A stretch of DNA of 57,502 nucleotides, from the NCBI RefSeq assembly GCF_010672085.1, contig NZ_JAAHHT010000042.1, positions 1-57,502 on the forward strand, in the 5' to 3' direction. The stretch comes from Okeania sp. SIO3I5 (GTDB lineage: Bacteria > Cyanobacteriota > Cyanobacteriia > Cyanobacteriales > Microcoleaceae). Position 1 is the stretch's first letter. Each line of letters starts with the position of its first letter. This document shows, piece by piece, positions 11,019 through 19,034 of the stretch. The notes beneath the pieces are model-generated. The model was given only the letters and a program-made list of their open reading frames with translations, ran no database searches and was not told the DNA's origin. The position numbers and the translations under genes were made by a program.

Positions 11019-11169
11019 ATATCAAATCCGTTTAATTGAACATAAAAAAAATTTCCTATCTTCATAACTATGCTCATCTTTACAATTCTTTCTCCTCCTG
11101 ACTCCAGTATCGAGTCTCCTGTCTCCTCCTGAGTTAAGCAATCTATAACTGTTTAACCGGATTTGATAT
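11019..11169. repeat. MITE-like element with 12-bp inverted ends
   Basis: ATATCAAATCCG (11019-11030) and CGGATTTGATAT (11158-11169) bound 151 bp of non-coding DNA that includes AGTCTCCTG repeats. The same end sequence appears at 57436-57447, where a further copy runs out of the window. Confidence 0.5.
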
Positions 11170-11371
11170 TGTCCATTATCCATTATCCATTATTGAAGCG
11201 TTACCTAGGGTTTGCTGAAAAAGTCTTATGGGTGAGGGCAGGAGTCAGGAGTCATAAGTTAGGTAACTCCTGACTTCTAGCCGCAGGCTTGTTAAGATTG
11301 ATAAGGCCAAAATATTTTTTTTCTGATTTAGTTGCAATTTTGAGAAAGTGTGCTATATTAAATAAATATAC

Positions 11372-11442
11372 GCGGGTATAGTTTAGTGGTAAAACCTTAG
11401 CCTTCCAAGCTAATGATGGGGGTTCGATTCCCCCTACCCGCT
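11372..11442 (+). tRNA. trnG-UCC: tRNA-Gly (anticodon UCC)
   Basis: 71 nt with the full cloverleaf: acceptor GCGGGTA/TACCCGC, short D arm, anticodon stem TTAGC/GCTAA with loop CTTCCAA (anticodon TCC), T arm GGGGG-TTCGATT-CCCCC, discriminator T, no encoded CCA. It is intact and reads into the mobile element; its 3' portion is the attachment site used by the element. Confidence 0.97.
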
Positions 11443-11443
11443 T
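11398..11443 (+). other. attL: tRNA-Gly 3' end copy
   Basis: 46 bp from TAGCCTTCC to CCCGCTT, identical to 55826-55871. It covers the anticodon loop to the 3' end and keeps the tRNA whole after integration. Confidence 0.93.
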
Positions 11444-11505
11444 TTTAGTTAAGCCGTTACTCCTCAAGTGTTTTAGCTCCTTACCTGACGATGAATTAAA
11501 TCCAG

Positions 11506-11538
11506 AAAGTGTATCAAAAGTGTATCAAAAGTGTATCA
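11506..11538 (+). repeat. Three perfect tandem AAAGTGTATCA repeats, candidate integrase arm sites
   Basis: AAAGTGTATCA occurs at 11506, 11517 and 11528 in direct tandem, 63 bp inside attL. The same 11-mer is found at 55745-55755 (start of the integrase gene, near attR) and at 56086-56096 just outside attR. The distribution around both junctions fits arm-type binding sites of a tyrosine recombinase; binding is inferred. Confidence 0.55.
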
Positions 11539-11632
11539 GGTAATTACCTCGCAGGTAAAGAGTCAATGGCCACTACTCATGGCAACGAAAATTATGGGTT
11601 TCAAGGGTATGGAAAGGCTGAAGCTCTTATCG

Positions 11633-11764
11633 ATGATGGATTTGACGGGTATGACGGGTAACTCGACATCTTTATATATATTTTTCTTAAATATTTTTCC
11701 TCCTCTTTGATTTATTTCTATTTTTATAGATTTAAAAACCCTACATACCCATCAAATCCATCAT
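11633..11764. repeat. 21-bp inverted repeat with a 90-bp spacer
   Basis: ATGATGGATTTGACGGGTATG at 11633-11653 is mirrored with one mismatch at 11744-11764. The left arm is followed by a second GACGGGTA, iteron-like. The AT-rich spacer has no gene. It could be an operator, a replication or transfer site, or a long hairpin. Confidence 0.6.
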
Positions 11765-11901
11765 AGGCAATGGTTGTAGCCGTCACACACCTGTCAAACC
11801 TATCATTCTCGTTACTCAGTAGAAACTGAAAAACAATTTACCACCACTAATGTCAGGCCCGCTTGAGGTAAGCCCGCAATGAATGAAGTCCAGAAAAAAA
11901 T

Positions 11902-11948
11902 GCCAGCATCCTAACGGGCCGGGAGAGGAGGCCACCTAGGACGCTGGC
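11902..11948. other. Stable imperfect hairpin, possible structured RNA
   Basis: GCCAGC-a-TCCTA pairs with TAGGA-c-GCTGGC (11 bp, one internal mismatch), with GGCC/GGCC inside the loop. It is much more GC-rich than the surroundings. No ORF overlaps it. Between here and 12409 I see no gene: HIP1 repeats, then a short AGGC/GCCT hairpin with a T-run near 12180-12197, then the promoter. Confidence 0.45.
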
Positions 11949-11978
11949 GATAGTTAAATACTGATTACAAAAATGAGA

Positions 11979-12030
11979 GAGCGATCGCTCCTACTTAGTT
12001 TCCAGGTAAAAGCAGGGATGCGATCGCTCG
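11979..12030. repeat. HIP1-bearing direct repeat upstream of the KOW-like gene
   Basis: Two copies of a ~40-bp unit each opening with GCGATCGCTC. A related three-copy array lies upstream of the paralogous gene (36134-36225), so the two upstream regions share ancestry. Confidence 0.5.
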
Positions 12031-12233
12031 TTGTAAAAGAAAAAAATCAGAGCCACCCTTGCTGGAGATTGGTCAAAAAAGTTAAAATATAAACAGATAT
12101 CTAATAGTGGCTAGATTCTAGTGGCTCAGTAGTAAGCGCTAGAGGTTATCTGTTGCCTCACGATGGGGGATGAGGTAATTAGGCAAAAGCCTTTTTCCTC
12201 CATCAAGATTTTGAAAAAGTTTAAAAATTCCTG

Positions 12234-12299
12234 CTATTGGGACGTTTCACCGTCACGACACAGCCAATAGTTGACATTTTTTCTAGACGTTGCTAAATT
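12234..12299 (+). promoter_or_regulatory. Promoter with upstream inverted repeat (copy 1)
   Basis: TTGACA (12271-12276), 17-nt spacer, TAAATT (12294-12299). Just upstream, CTATTGG (12234-12240) and CCAATAG (12264-12270) form an inverted repeat around GACG...CGTC and end exactly at the -35 box. Copy 2 at 36249-36318 keeps the whole arrangement with compensatory base changes in the arms (CTACTGG/CCAGTAG), implying that pairing or symmetry matters. The ~105-nt leader contains an AAAAAG-TAGGTT / AACCTA-CTTTTT hairpin at about 12335-12367, a possible attenuator. Confidence 0.7.
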
Positions 12300-12408
12300 T
12301 GTTATACAACTCATCACAAGGCTTTTTTAAACGAAAAAGATAGGTTCTAGCAAAACCTACCTTTTTCTGGCCCAAGAGTTGCGAACACCAACTTAAAGGT
12401 TAATAATT

Positions 12409-12726
12409 ATGGTACTTCAATCAGTACAGGCACGTCAAGTAAAACGCGCCAAATCTTGCTGTTCAAACTTCCCCTCCGACTTCCCCACACCAGAATATAA
12501 ATTTGGGGACTTAGTAAAAATAGCAAACACCGACAACAAAGGAACAGTAGTAGGAATGGTTTGTTGTCGGTATGGCTCAGAATCTCGCTGGCAATATCTT
12601 CTAGATATAACCATAGACTCACCAGACTACTGGAATTTACAAGGCCATCTAGTTTGGTTTAATGATGAAGATGATAGTCCGTCTCCCGACCGGTACGAAG
12701 AGTGGAAATTAATACCCACTGATTAG
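12409..12726 (+). CDS. Small KOW/SH3-like protein (single-domain paralogue)
   Basis: 105 residues; the core FGDLVKIANTDNKGTVVGMV looks like a KOW/SH3-type beta-barrel, followed by a Trp/Tyr/Asp-rich acidic C-terminal half (LDITIDS, YEEWKLI). It is the paralogue of the two-domain protein at 36430-37056, which shares promoter, leader and the TTAATAATTATGG start context. Monocistronic, closed by a good terminator. Function unknown; a nucleic-acid or protein adaptor is a guess. Confidence 0.8.
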   Translation: MVLQSVQARQVKRAKSCCSNFPSDFPTPEYKFGDLVKIANTDNKGTVVGMVCCRYGSESRWQYLLDITIDSPDYWNLQGHLVWFNDEDDSPSPDRYEEWKLIPTD

Positions 12727-12751
12727 CGATCGCCCCTAAATATCTAAAAAT

Positions 12752-12793
12752 AAATCTCGTCCCCAAACAAATCCTGGAGTGACGAGATTTTTT
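12752..12793 (+). terminator. Rho-independent terminator
   Basis: AAATCTCGTC pairs with GACGAGATTT (10 bp) and is followed by T6, 25 nt after the stop of the KOW-like gene. Confidence 0.9.
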
Positions 12794-12893
12794 CATAACT
12801 AGATATTTCATTACTGACTACTTTTGACAGAATAATTGATGATAAGCTATGGGTAAAGACCCAGGCTTAAATCACAGAAAAAAAGGCTCTTAA

Positions 12894-13493
12894 TTATGAA
12901 GTTGTTTCTGGTGTCTTTATAGCTTGAGAAATTAGAATTATCCCTTGGTTAGTTAATTGCCCATATTTATTTTTATGGTGAAAACGATTACCTTTTAAAA
13001 TAGCAGCTACATCAACACATCGGGCAAATTCTTTAACAATGTCGGCATAAATCTTGGGTATATTCTCTAGAATTTTCATTTCATACCAATATAAAGCTAT
13101 AGGTAAAATCCAAATTTTTTCAGATAATCCATAAAGATATTTGAGTCTGTCTTTCCAATAATTCCATAATAGTAAAGATTCTTTTTCATCCTTAATGAAA
13201 TTGCGCCAATCGACTTTAGAATAGAATCCATTATCTTTTTTTTCAAAGGATATACACTCTTCAGGATTTGCATATTTAGACCGAATTTCTGTGATTTTTT
13301 TCAACCCCGCTAATGGATAGCTCGGACTTATATAAATCCTGTCGTAATAACCCTCAGTTATCAGTTTCTCTACCTCATCATCAAGTTGAGAACTACAAAT
13401 AGGAAGCCCGGGAATTCCTGATGAATAGGCTGAGAAAATATCATTAGCATGAGTATCACCAATTACGGCATTTCTATGTATAGAATCACTCAT
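12894..13493 (-). CDS. Unknown protein, last gene of the minus-strand fibre region
   Basis: 199 residues, soluble, rich in Tyr, Trp, Ile and Lys, with no membrane segment or motif I recognise. It begins MSDSIHRNAVIGDTHAND. It lies directly downstream of a truncated fibre gene fragment (13505-13663). The phrase YDRIYISPSYPL resembles an alpha/beta turn but supports no assignment. Confidence 0.6.
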   Translation of the reverse strand: MSDSIHRNAVIGDTHANDIFSAYSSGIPGLPICSSQLDDEVEKLITEGYYDRIYISPSYPLAGLKKITEIRSKYANPEECISFEKKDNGFYSKVDWRNFIKDEKESLLLWNYWKDRLKYLYGLSEKIWILPIALYWYEMKILENIPKIYADIVKEFARCVDVAAILKGNRFHHKNKYGQLTNQGIILISQAIKTPETTS

Positions 13494-13504
13494 TTTTTAA
13501 TATC

Positions 13505-13663
13505 CTAAAAGTAAAAAGTTTTGGTTTCACTGTCATATTTAATTACCACACTCTTCCATCCTTCATTCTCAATTTTAACTGAGAAAAAACCTCCCATGGC
13601 TAGAAAATGAGGCCTCAATAAAATAGTATCTGGATGAGATACTAAAATAGTCGTTGTCCAGCC
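13505..13663 (-). pseudogene. C-terminal relic of a fibre gene like 17215-18159
   Basis: The open frame ends ...ENEGWKSVVIKYDSETKTF, matching SDEGWKSAVFTYNEATKTF at the end of the 314-residue fibre protein. It has no start codon of its own and abuts the 82-bp direct repeat at 13655-13736, where the upstream part has been replaced. Confidence 0.7.
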
Positions 13664-13736
13664 CTAATTAAAGGCGATCGCCCTACTAAGCAGCAACTTT
13701 CTTAGCATTGCCCGCTTCATTAGTGCTAGACATCAC
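13655..13736 (-). repeat. Direct repeat flanking the fibre cassette (downstream copy)
   Basis: About 82 bp, ~90% identical to 18385-18466. It carries the last codons of a gene like 18416-18841 (STNEAGNAKKVA then stop) plus following DNA with a HIP1-like site. It is a 3'-end remnant here because no gene body precedes it. Confidence 0.75.
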
Positions 13737-13774
13737 ATTCCGCGATTACTCAGAATACGCCTAGCTCCGATTAG

Positions 13775-14500
13775 CTAGCTAGCTTCCAATGCAAGATAAC
13801 TGCCTTGAAGGTAGAAATCGACAAACTTGTTCGTATTTAATGCCATTCGGCTTATCTCCTGCTTGTCTGAGCTTGCAACATACAAGCTTATTCTGTTAGT
13901 ATTGGAGGTTATTAACCCACAGTATGGCTCTTTGTAGGCTCCTCCATCTGAGCTTGACTCTACCCCGTTCGACATTGCCGTCGAAATGTTTACTATGTTA
14001 AGGAAAAACCATGGATCTGCCTTGAACGGGAGCCCATCTATGGTGATGTTTCTCAAGAATTCATCCACAGAAGGAAAGGTGACTTGCATATAAAAATTAC
14101 ACATCGGACCGATCGTTACCCACCTGCATTGAATAGATCTCTCAAGAGTTATCCATTCGTCGTCCTCGTTCGTTCCTTTTAGGTAGCAAGAATTAGAACC
14201 TTTTTTGACTATTTGACTTAGCTCGCCTTGAAGACCTTGAGGGCCTGGAATCCCTTGAATCCCCTGAAGACCTTGAAGACCTTGAGGACCTGGAACTCCT
14301 TGAAGACCTTGAGCGCCTTCACCTCCTTTCAAAGGTAATATCGGTAAGCCATCAAAAGCCGTATTTCCATCGCCGACCTTAAACGCTCCAGGGATATCAT
14401 CAATAAGCACAAGCTCGCCGCGACTAAGGACTGGGTTCTCCGCTTCCCAATTCTCACGAGTATCTGTGCGCAAGATACTTTTTGCCTTGATATTTAGCAT
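13775..14500 (-). CDS. Phage-fibre-like protein with collagen-like repeats
   Basis: 241 residues. Residues ~1-55 (RDTRENWEAENPVLSRGELVLID then FKVGDGNTAFDGLP) match the N-terminal domain of phage tail-fibre / tropism-determinant proteins. Residues ~60-92 are Gly-X-Y collagen-like repeats rich in PQG and LQG. The C-terminal ~145 residues are beta-rich, probably a receptor-binding head. Predicted trimeric external fibre. It is the last complete gene of a fibre cassette flanked by direct repeats. Confidence 0.8.
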   Translation of the reverse strand: MLNIKAKSILRTDTRENWEAENPVLSRGELVLIDDIPGAFKVGDGNTAFDGLPILPLKGGEGAQGLQGVPGPQGLQGLQGIQGIPGPQGLQGELSQIVKKGSNSCYLKGTNEDDEWITLERSIQCRWVTIGPMCNFYMQVTFPSVDEFLRNITIDGLPFKADPWFFLNIVNISTAMSNGVESSSDGGAYKEPYCGLITSNTNRISLYVASSDKQEISRMALNTNKFVDFYLQGSYLALEAS

Positions 14501-14507
14501 TTTTTTT

Positions 14508-15164
14508 TTACTCCAATCCTACCAAATAATCTGTTCTCGCATCTCCCCCGCCAACGGTTATAGGAATCTCCATGTTATCTAAAAGTCCGACTCGGACTCT
14601 CTCAATCGACGGGAACGTGTTCCAGTAAATCCCCGTTGCGGAAAAACCATAGGGAAGCCCTACTATATCGACATCACAGGAGCTAACCAAACTATCATCA
14701 ATAAGCAGCCCCAAATTTCCGTTCGTTAGCACCTGAAGTTTGATCTCCCTAGAGCTGGAGTTAACTTCAGATATTGGAGTCTTTCCCCTGTAGGCTATTT
14801 TCTGTTCTCCGTTGTCCCACAACGCAATACTATTGTTGTTCCACCAGAAATCCTTTACCACCCTGGTTAGCGCCAAAAATACAGTGTTACTATATTCTAC
14901 TTTGAAATACTCGCCTGGTTTACTGATGTATTGTGAGCTAATGACAAATGCGTTATATTCGAGCTTTTTATTGATTGATTGCGCCCTACTCCCTTCAATT
15001 ACCCAATAATCAGAGCTGAACCCGGATTTATTAATATCAGTCGTTAGTTCGCAATCATACTCAGAGAGAGATGAATCCCCAAGCAAATCCCTGTAGCTCC
15101 TAAAACTGTCAGAATTATAGTCCTCACTCTTAGCGAACAAGCTGCCAATTAAAAATTCTATCAT
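14508..15164 (-). CDS. Putative fibre-associated beta-sandwich protein
   Basis: 218 residues, mostly short beta-strand patterns, no membrane segment. The central part (SKPGEYFKVEYSN to WWNNNSIALWD) resembles the 195-residue protein at 16220 (GEYFSFKMSS to FWNNLALGVY), suggesting a shared lectin- or jelly-roll-like fold. The gene ends 7 nt before the collagen-like fibre gene. Probably an accessory structural or adhesion protein; no named family recognised. Confidence 0.65.
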   Translation of the reverse strand: MIEFLIGSLFAKSEDYNSDSFRSYRDLLGDSSLSEYDCELTTDINKSGFSSDYWVIEGSRAQSINKKLEYNAFVISSQYISKPGEYFKVEYSNTVFLALTRVVKDFWWNNNSIALWDNGEQKIAYRGKTPISEVNSSSREIKLQVLTNGNLGLLIDDSLVSSCDVDIVGLPYGFSATGIYWNTFPSIERVRVGLLDNMEIPITVGGGDARTDYLVGLE

Positions 15165-15245
15165 TCTATCGTGTTCTCCTATTGTCCAACCTCTTCGCTA
15201 AGTAGAAGTTTAAAAACTTCTACTTAAGGCTGTATTAGGGGTATG

Positions 15246-16172
15246 TTAGGTTAAACTAGGCAACACTGGAGGCGGGGCTGAAAGACTGACAGGAACTAAT
15301 GTCTCTACTATCTCGGCTCCCAAATTGTTACCTTCGACATAATTGGCTGTTATCAAAACATTTTGGTCTGGCGTTTTGTCGTTTATTAAGCCAGGAAAAT
15401 TGACAATTACAGCTTTTCTTTTCTCTCTAATGTCACCACCAATTGCTATGCCGGCAGGCACAAGACCTTGAGCTAAAACTTTTCCAGAAGCTTTGTCTTT
15501 CACGGAAGCCCATGTAAATCCATTACAACTTGCAGGCAGTGTTTTAGTTGGCTGGCAAGTTAGTTCATAGAACCCGCCTGGGACTTCCACCTCGTAACCA
15601 CCCTTATTCCGGTCAATCATCTTGCTTAGAAAGAATGTGTCTTTCTCTGCCGTGTTACTGATAAGGACTTGGTTTTGATCAAATCGTGCTTGGTGTTGCT
15701 CTGCTAGTCTTGCTTCTAGGCTATCAATTTCGGTGATAATACTCCCCACCGAAGTTTCAATCCTGGTTGCATTGTCTTTAATTTCAGTCCCCAGTCCATC
15801 TCGGACTAAATCCGCGGCACTTACAATTGTTTGATCAATAGTATTGAGTCTTTCTTCTAATGTTGACATCGCCGCCAAATATTTATCCCTAGCATCTTCT
15901 AAGGCTATCTTGATAGCGTCAGAATTGTTAGTGTTTGATGTCCTTAACTCATTCAAGGCGATCGCTCTTTTCCCTGCCTCTGCAATTATCGCTTCAAGGC
16001 CATCCTCTATGCGCTCTGTCTCGATTTCACCGATTACGATTCCTTCAACTGCTTCCTTCAGAAGCAAGAATTTAGCTTCAATAGAGTTGAGCTGTTCTGT
16101 GTAGTCTGGTATTTCCATCGACGGGGGTGTGGTTCCGTTGCCCGGCACCATGTCTGGATATTTAAAGGCCAT
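15246..16172 (-). CDS. Coiled-coil stalk protein with beta-rich C-terminal domain
   Basis: 308 residues. Residues ~20-165 are predominantly helical heptads (EQLNSIEAKFLLLKEA, LEERLNTIDQ, EIDSLEARLAEQ); residues ~185-300 form a beta domain (YEVEVPGGFYELTCQ). This stalk-plus-head layout is typical of trimeric virion fibres or shafts. It lies within the fibre cassette. Family not recognised. Confidence 0.65.
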   Translation of the reverse strand: MAFKYPDMVPGNGTTPPSMEIPDYTEQLNSIEAKFLLLKEAVEGIVIGEIETERIEDGLEAIIAEAGKRAIALNELRTSNTNNSDAIKIALEDARDKYLAAMSTLEERLNTIDQTIVSAADLVRDGLGTEIKDNATRIETSVGSIITEIDSLEARLAEQHQARFDQNQVLISNTAEKDTFFLSKMIDRNKGGYEVEVPGGFYELTCQPTKTLPASCNGFTWASVKDKASGKVLAQGLVPAGIAIGGDIREKRKAVIVNFPGLINDKTPDQNVLITANYVEGNNLGAEIVETLVPVSLSAPPPVLPSLT

Positions 16173-16219
16173 AATTGTTTCTGAATGTTTCTATGCTTCT
16201 GTTGTAATTATACTAGGTT

Positions 16220-16807
16220 TTAACTTTTTTTGTGGAGTTTTATATCAAAAATTCCTAAGTCATCAATACCTGGTGCTGTCGCTCCAGTTCCATAGAGGAA
16301 CAGGGGGAGATCGTAGATCCTTGCGACGTTCACCTCCCACTCTAAATGAGAAATAAAAATTTTCAAGGAGTCTTTTATCCCTACCCGAAATTCATCTCCG
16401 CCACCCAAAGAGAAGTGGTTTCTTCTACCCCGAAATTCATTGAAGAATCTAAAAGAAGAGACTAGCTTTGACGTAGTCTCATCACCTCTAATCTCAAAAT
16501 CAGAATAGACTCCAAGAGCCAAATTATTCCAAAATAGATTTCCTGGATTAGGAGTTAACCCCACGATCATCCAGCTACTCATCTTAAAACTAAAATATTC
16601 TCCAATAGATTGGATACAATCAATACTGGAGAACGGCTGGACATAATTGTGAGGCATCGTGGATATGATACGATCGCCCTCTTGTTTCCAGCCAATTCTA
16701 TCTTTGAAAATTACCTCCCTTGACGCTAAGGGACGATCCTTTGTCGGGACTCTGCTCCTTGAATCGGTTTTCAAAGGGAAATCCTTAATTGTCGAAGGCA
16801 AAAACAT
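16220..16807 (-). CDS. Putative fibre-associated beta-sandwich protein, paralogue of 14508-15164
   Basis: 195 residues, soluble, beta-rich, with the GEYF...FWNNLALGVY segment shared with the 218-residue protein. Starts 5 nt after the stop of the 118-residue gene, so the two are translationally close. Role inferred only from context. Confidence 0.6.
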   Translation of the reverse strand: MFLPSTIKDFPLKTDSRSRVPTKDRPLASREVIFKDRIGWKQEGDRIISTMPHNYVQPFSSIDCIQSIGEYFSFKMSSWMIVGLTPNPGNLFWNNLALGVYSDFEIRGDETTSKLVSSFRFFNEFRGRRNHFSLGGGDEFRVGIKDSLKIFISHLEWEVNVARIYDLPLFLYGTGATAPGIDDLGIFDIKLHKKS

Positions 16808-16812
16808 ATCAC

Positions 16813-17169
16813 CTATTGCTCAATATAGTAAACCGGGAGGAGGGTACTACCCAAAGAAGACCAGGCAAAAACTGGCATTCGCCCTATAAATGACTCGCTT
16901 TTGGCTCTTTCTCCTGGCTCCAGATCCTCAGAAAAAATATCAGTAAGCTTTGCATCCTTCTTGTGAAATAATTTAACTGGATTGTCTCCGATATTATCAA
17001 TGATCCATATTCTTTCTTGATCACTTTCGCTGAAAATCGTTATTCTCGCGTCATCATCTGGAGAACTTTCATCTCCTCCAGGAAGAATAATGATAGGTTT
17101 TAACTCGATAAAATTAACTGTGCGAGAGTTCTTTGCCTTTTTGAGAGGATAATATTGCATGATATTCAT
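16813..17169 (-). CDS. Small unknown protein of the fibre cassette
   Basis: 118 residues. The central segment IWIIDNIGDNPVKLF followed by an LEPGE turn recalls YQVLIDNLSDKYVPLYL ... LLPPGG in the neighbouring 314-residue protein, suggesting a common small beta domain. No signal peptide or membrane segment. Confidence 0.6.
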   Translation of the reverse strand: MNIMQYYPLKKAKNSRTVNFIELKPIIILPGGDESSPDDDARITIFSESDQERIWIIDNIGDNPVKLFHKKDAKLTDIFSEDLEPGERAKSESFIGRMPVFAWSSLGSTLLPVYYIEQ

Positions 17170-17214
17170 TTCAGTTTTTTATAGCTTCTTATAATAATAT
17201 CGCCAACTTGAGGT

Positions 17215-18159
17215 TTAGAATCCTTTAATAGTGAAAGTCTTTGTGGCTTCATTATAAGTAAAAACGGCACTTTTCCATCCTTCATCAGATACTTCGACTT
17301 TGATACCGAAGTATAGAGAGTTCAAGTTGGGGGAAAGCACAAATTTTCCTACTCCGATCTGGATATCAGCCAACCATGTCTTGACTTCTTTGGGCAGGTT
17401 GATGGGCGGATATCCTGAATATTCATCTTTCCATCCAAAGACGAACCATATTAGCAAATCACTAAGAGTGCTTTTGTCTAATTGATGGATTTGCAACCTC
17501 CCTGTGGTAACAGGAGAAAAAGAAGTGTCTATCTTTACGTTGAATTGATATCCTTCGTTTGCCGAAATGATAGGATCGAAGGAAACTATCTTAAAAGCTC
17601 TAAATCCATCGAGTCCTAACTGACTATCTAATTTTCCCTCAAGCAAATATCGGCCGTCGCCTGAATCAAAGTTTAAAGGAATTCTAAATTTTCTCCCTGT
17701 AGGGAATTCAGTTTTTACTTGCAAAGGGACTGGCATATTACCTCGGGAGTGATTTTGTTTAGTCGAATGAATTGTTACGACTAGATCAGAATTGTTGTCG
17801 TCAACAGCCCAGAGTACATAGGGGGCAAGAATATTGTTGCAACCGAAGCCCCCGGGAGGCAGGAGGAAGGCGGAATTTGAAGTTGTTAGGTTTTCTCCAT
17901 CTTCGCCTAAATACAATGGTACGTATTTATCACTTAGGTTGTCAATCAACACCTGGTATTCAACCCCTGTCTCCAGCAGTTCAACAATTTTTTTTGGCTT
18001 GCTTGACAAGTCGATTTTATAGTTGTCCCATGTATACGAGTACCTTGTGGCTGGAATGAGAGTTTCGTCAAAAAGGTTAAAAGACTTGGTTATTCCTTCT
18101 GACAAATTGGTTAATGCGGCCAATAAAAGATTAAAATTTCTGATAGGTAATCCAGACAT
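17215..18159 (-). CDS. Putative fibre/spike protein
   Basis: 314 residues, beta-rich. The N-terminus (PIRNFNLLLAALTNLSEGI) may be a helical attachment segment; the C-terminus contains the DEGWKSAVFTYNEATKTF motif that also survives in the relic at 13505-13663. First gene of the fibre cassette after a 13-bp-stem hairpin. Structural role inferred from neighbours. Confidence 0.6.
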   Translation of the reverse strand: MSGLPIRNFNLLLAALTNLSEGITKSFNLFDETLIPATRYSYTWDNYKIDLSSKPKKIVELLETGVEYQVLIDNLSDKYVPLYLGEDGENLTTSNSAFLLPPGGFGCNNILAPYVLWAVDDNNSDLVVTIHSTKQNHSRGNMPVPLQVKTEFPTGRKFRIPLNFDSGDGRYLLEGKLDSQLGLDGFRAFKIVSFDPIISANEGYQFNVKIDTSFSPVTTGRLQIHQLDKSTLSDLLIWFVFGWKDEYSGYPPINLPKEVKTWLADIQIGVGKFVLSPNLNSLYFGIKVEVSDEGWKSAVFTYNEATKTFTIKGF

Positions 18160-18242
18160 TTCTCACGTTAAGCTACCGATAAAACAGACTCAAATAAGGG
18201 TTGAATTTTGCCAACCCAATTCTGGGGTTACTGTGTTTTAAT

Positions 18243-18272
18243 CTAACACACTAATCAATATTAGTGTGTTAG
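18243..18272. terminator. Perfect 13-bp hairpin between 18416-18841 and the fibre genes
   Basis: CTAACACACTAAT/ATTAGTGTGTTAG with a 4-nt loop. A second hairpin, GGTGTCTA/TAGACACC at 18345-18368, sits between it and the upstream gene. Neither has a long T-run; they probably reduce read-through into the fibre genes or act in the leader. Confidence 0.6.
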
Positions 18273-18384
18273 AACGTTAAAACTGGTATAGCTTTAACTG
18301 CTTGAGCTGCTAATCCGAGTATTTCTCTATCTCCTTCCGTGAAAGGTGTCTAGTGAGTAGTAGACACCCTGCTAAAGTAGCTGT

Positions 18385-18466
18385 TGTACAGCCCTAATTA
18401 AAGACGATCGCCCTACTAAGTAGCAACCTTCTTAGCATTACCCGCTTCATTAGTGCTAGGCTTCAC
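18385..18466 (-). repeat. Direct repeat flanking the fibre cassette (upstream copy)
   Basis: ~90% identical to 13655-13736, same orientation. Here it is the genuine 3' end of the 141-residue gene plus following DNA. Confidence 0.75.
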
Positions 18467-18841
18467 TTCTGATGCCCTCCATTTCTCATACATATCCTGG
18501 TTAAACATTTGATGCTCTGTTTTCATGTCATCTTCAATGTTCGGAGGGATTTTGTATTCTTGGTAATAAACAGTAGGCAAGTCTTCAAGACCTTTGCCAT
18601 TAATCAGGTGCGTTAGACGGGGACTTCCAGCCTTGGTTTTACTTAACTTGTAGAACCCTAGTAACTTGTAGAATGGAGATTCAAACCCATCTTTCTCGGC
18701 AGCGATAACTGTGATTTCTGGAGAATCCTCTTTTTTCTCGCCATTAAAATCCTGCAATCTGCTCCAGGAGTTTTGAATGCCTAATGAGTTTAACTCACAC
18801 TCTTCAGGGCTTCGAAAAATAAGCTGGTATTTTGTTTCCAT
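18416..18841 (-). CDS. Unknown 141-residue protein
   Basis: Soluble, charged, no recognised domain. Its last 13 codons are duplicated 4.7 kb downstream at 13688-13727, so the gene end marks one side of the exchangeable fibre cassette. A ~190-bp gap separates it from the transpeptidase-like gene. Confidence 0.6.
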   Translation of the reverse strand: METKYQLIFRSPEECELNSLGIQNSWSRLQDFNGEKKEDSPEITVIAAEKDGFESPFYKLLGFYKLSKTKAGSPRLTHLINGKGLEDLPTVYYQEYKIPPNIEDDMKTEHQMFNQDMYEKWRASEVKPSTNEAGNAKKVAT

Positions 18842-19034
18842 AATTCAATATTGCCTAATTGGAATTCTTTTCTAGATTATATAACCTTTTGACTATGACG
18901 GCAAATGAAATCGGAAAATTACCTTCGCCAAACATAGTCGCAGTTGTTACAGGCGTGACTAAAACGTCCCAAGAATATATCATCACTGCCACACCTAGGG
19001 CATTTAAAACTAATAAACCAAGCGATCGCCATTA

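Noticed and set aside
11252-11467. Minus-strand 71-residue ORF containing VGGIEPPSLAWKAKVLPLN
   Set aside because: This is the reverse reading of tRNA-Gly, a common annotation artefact.
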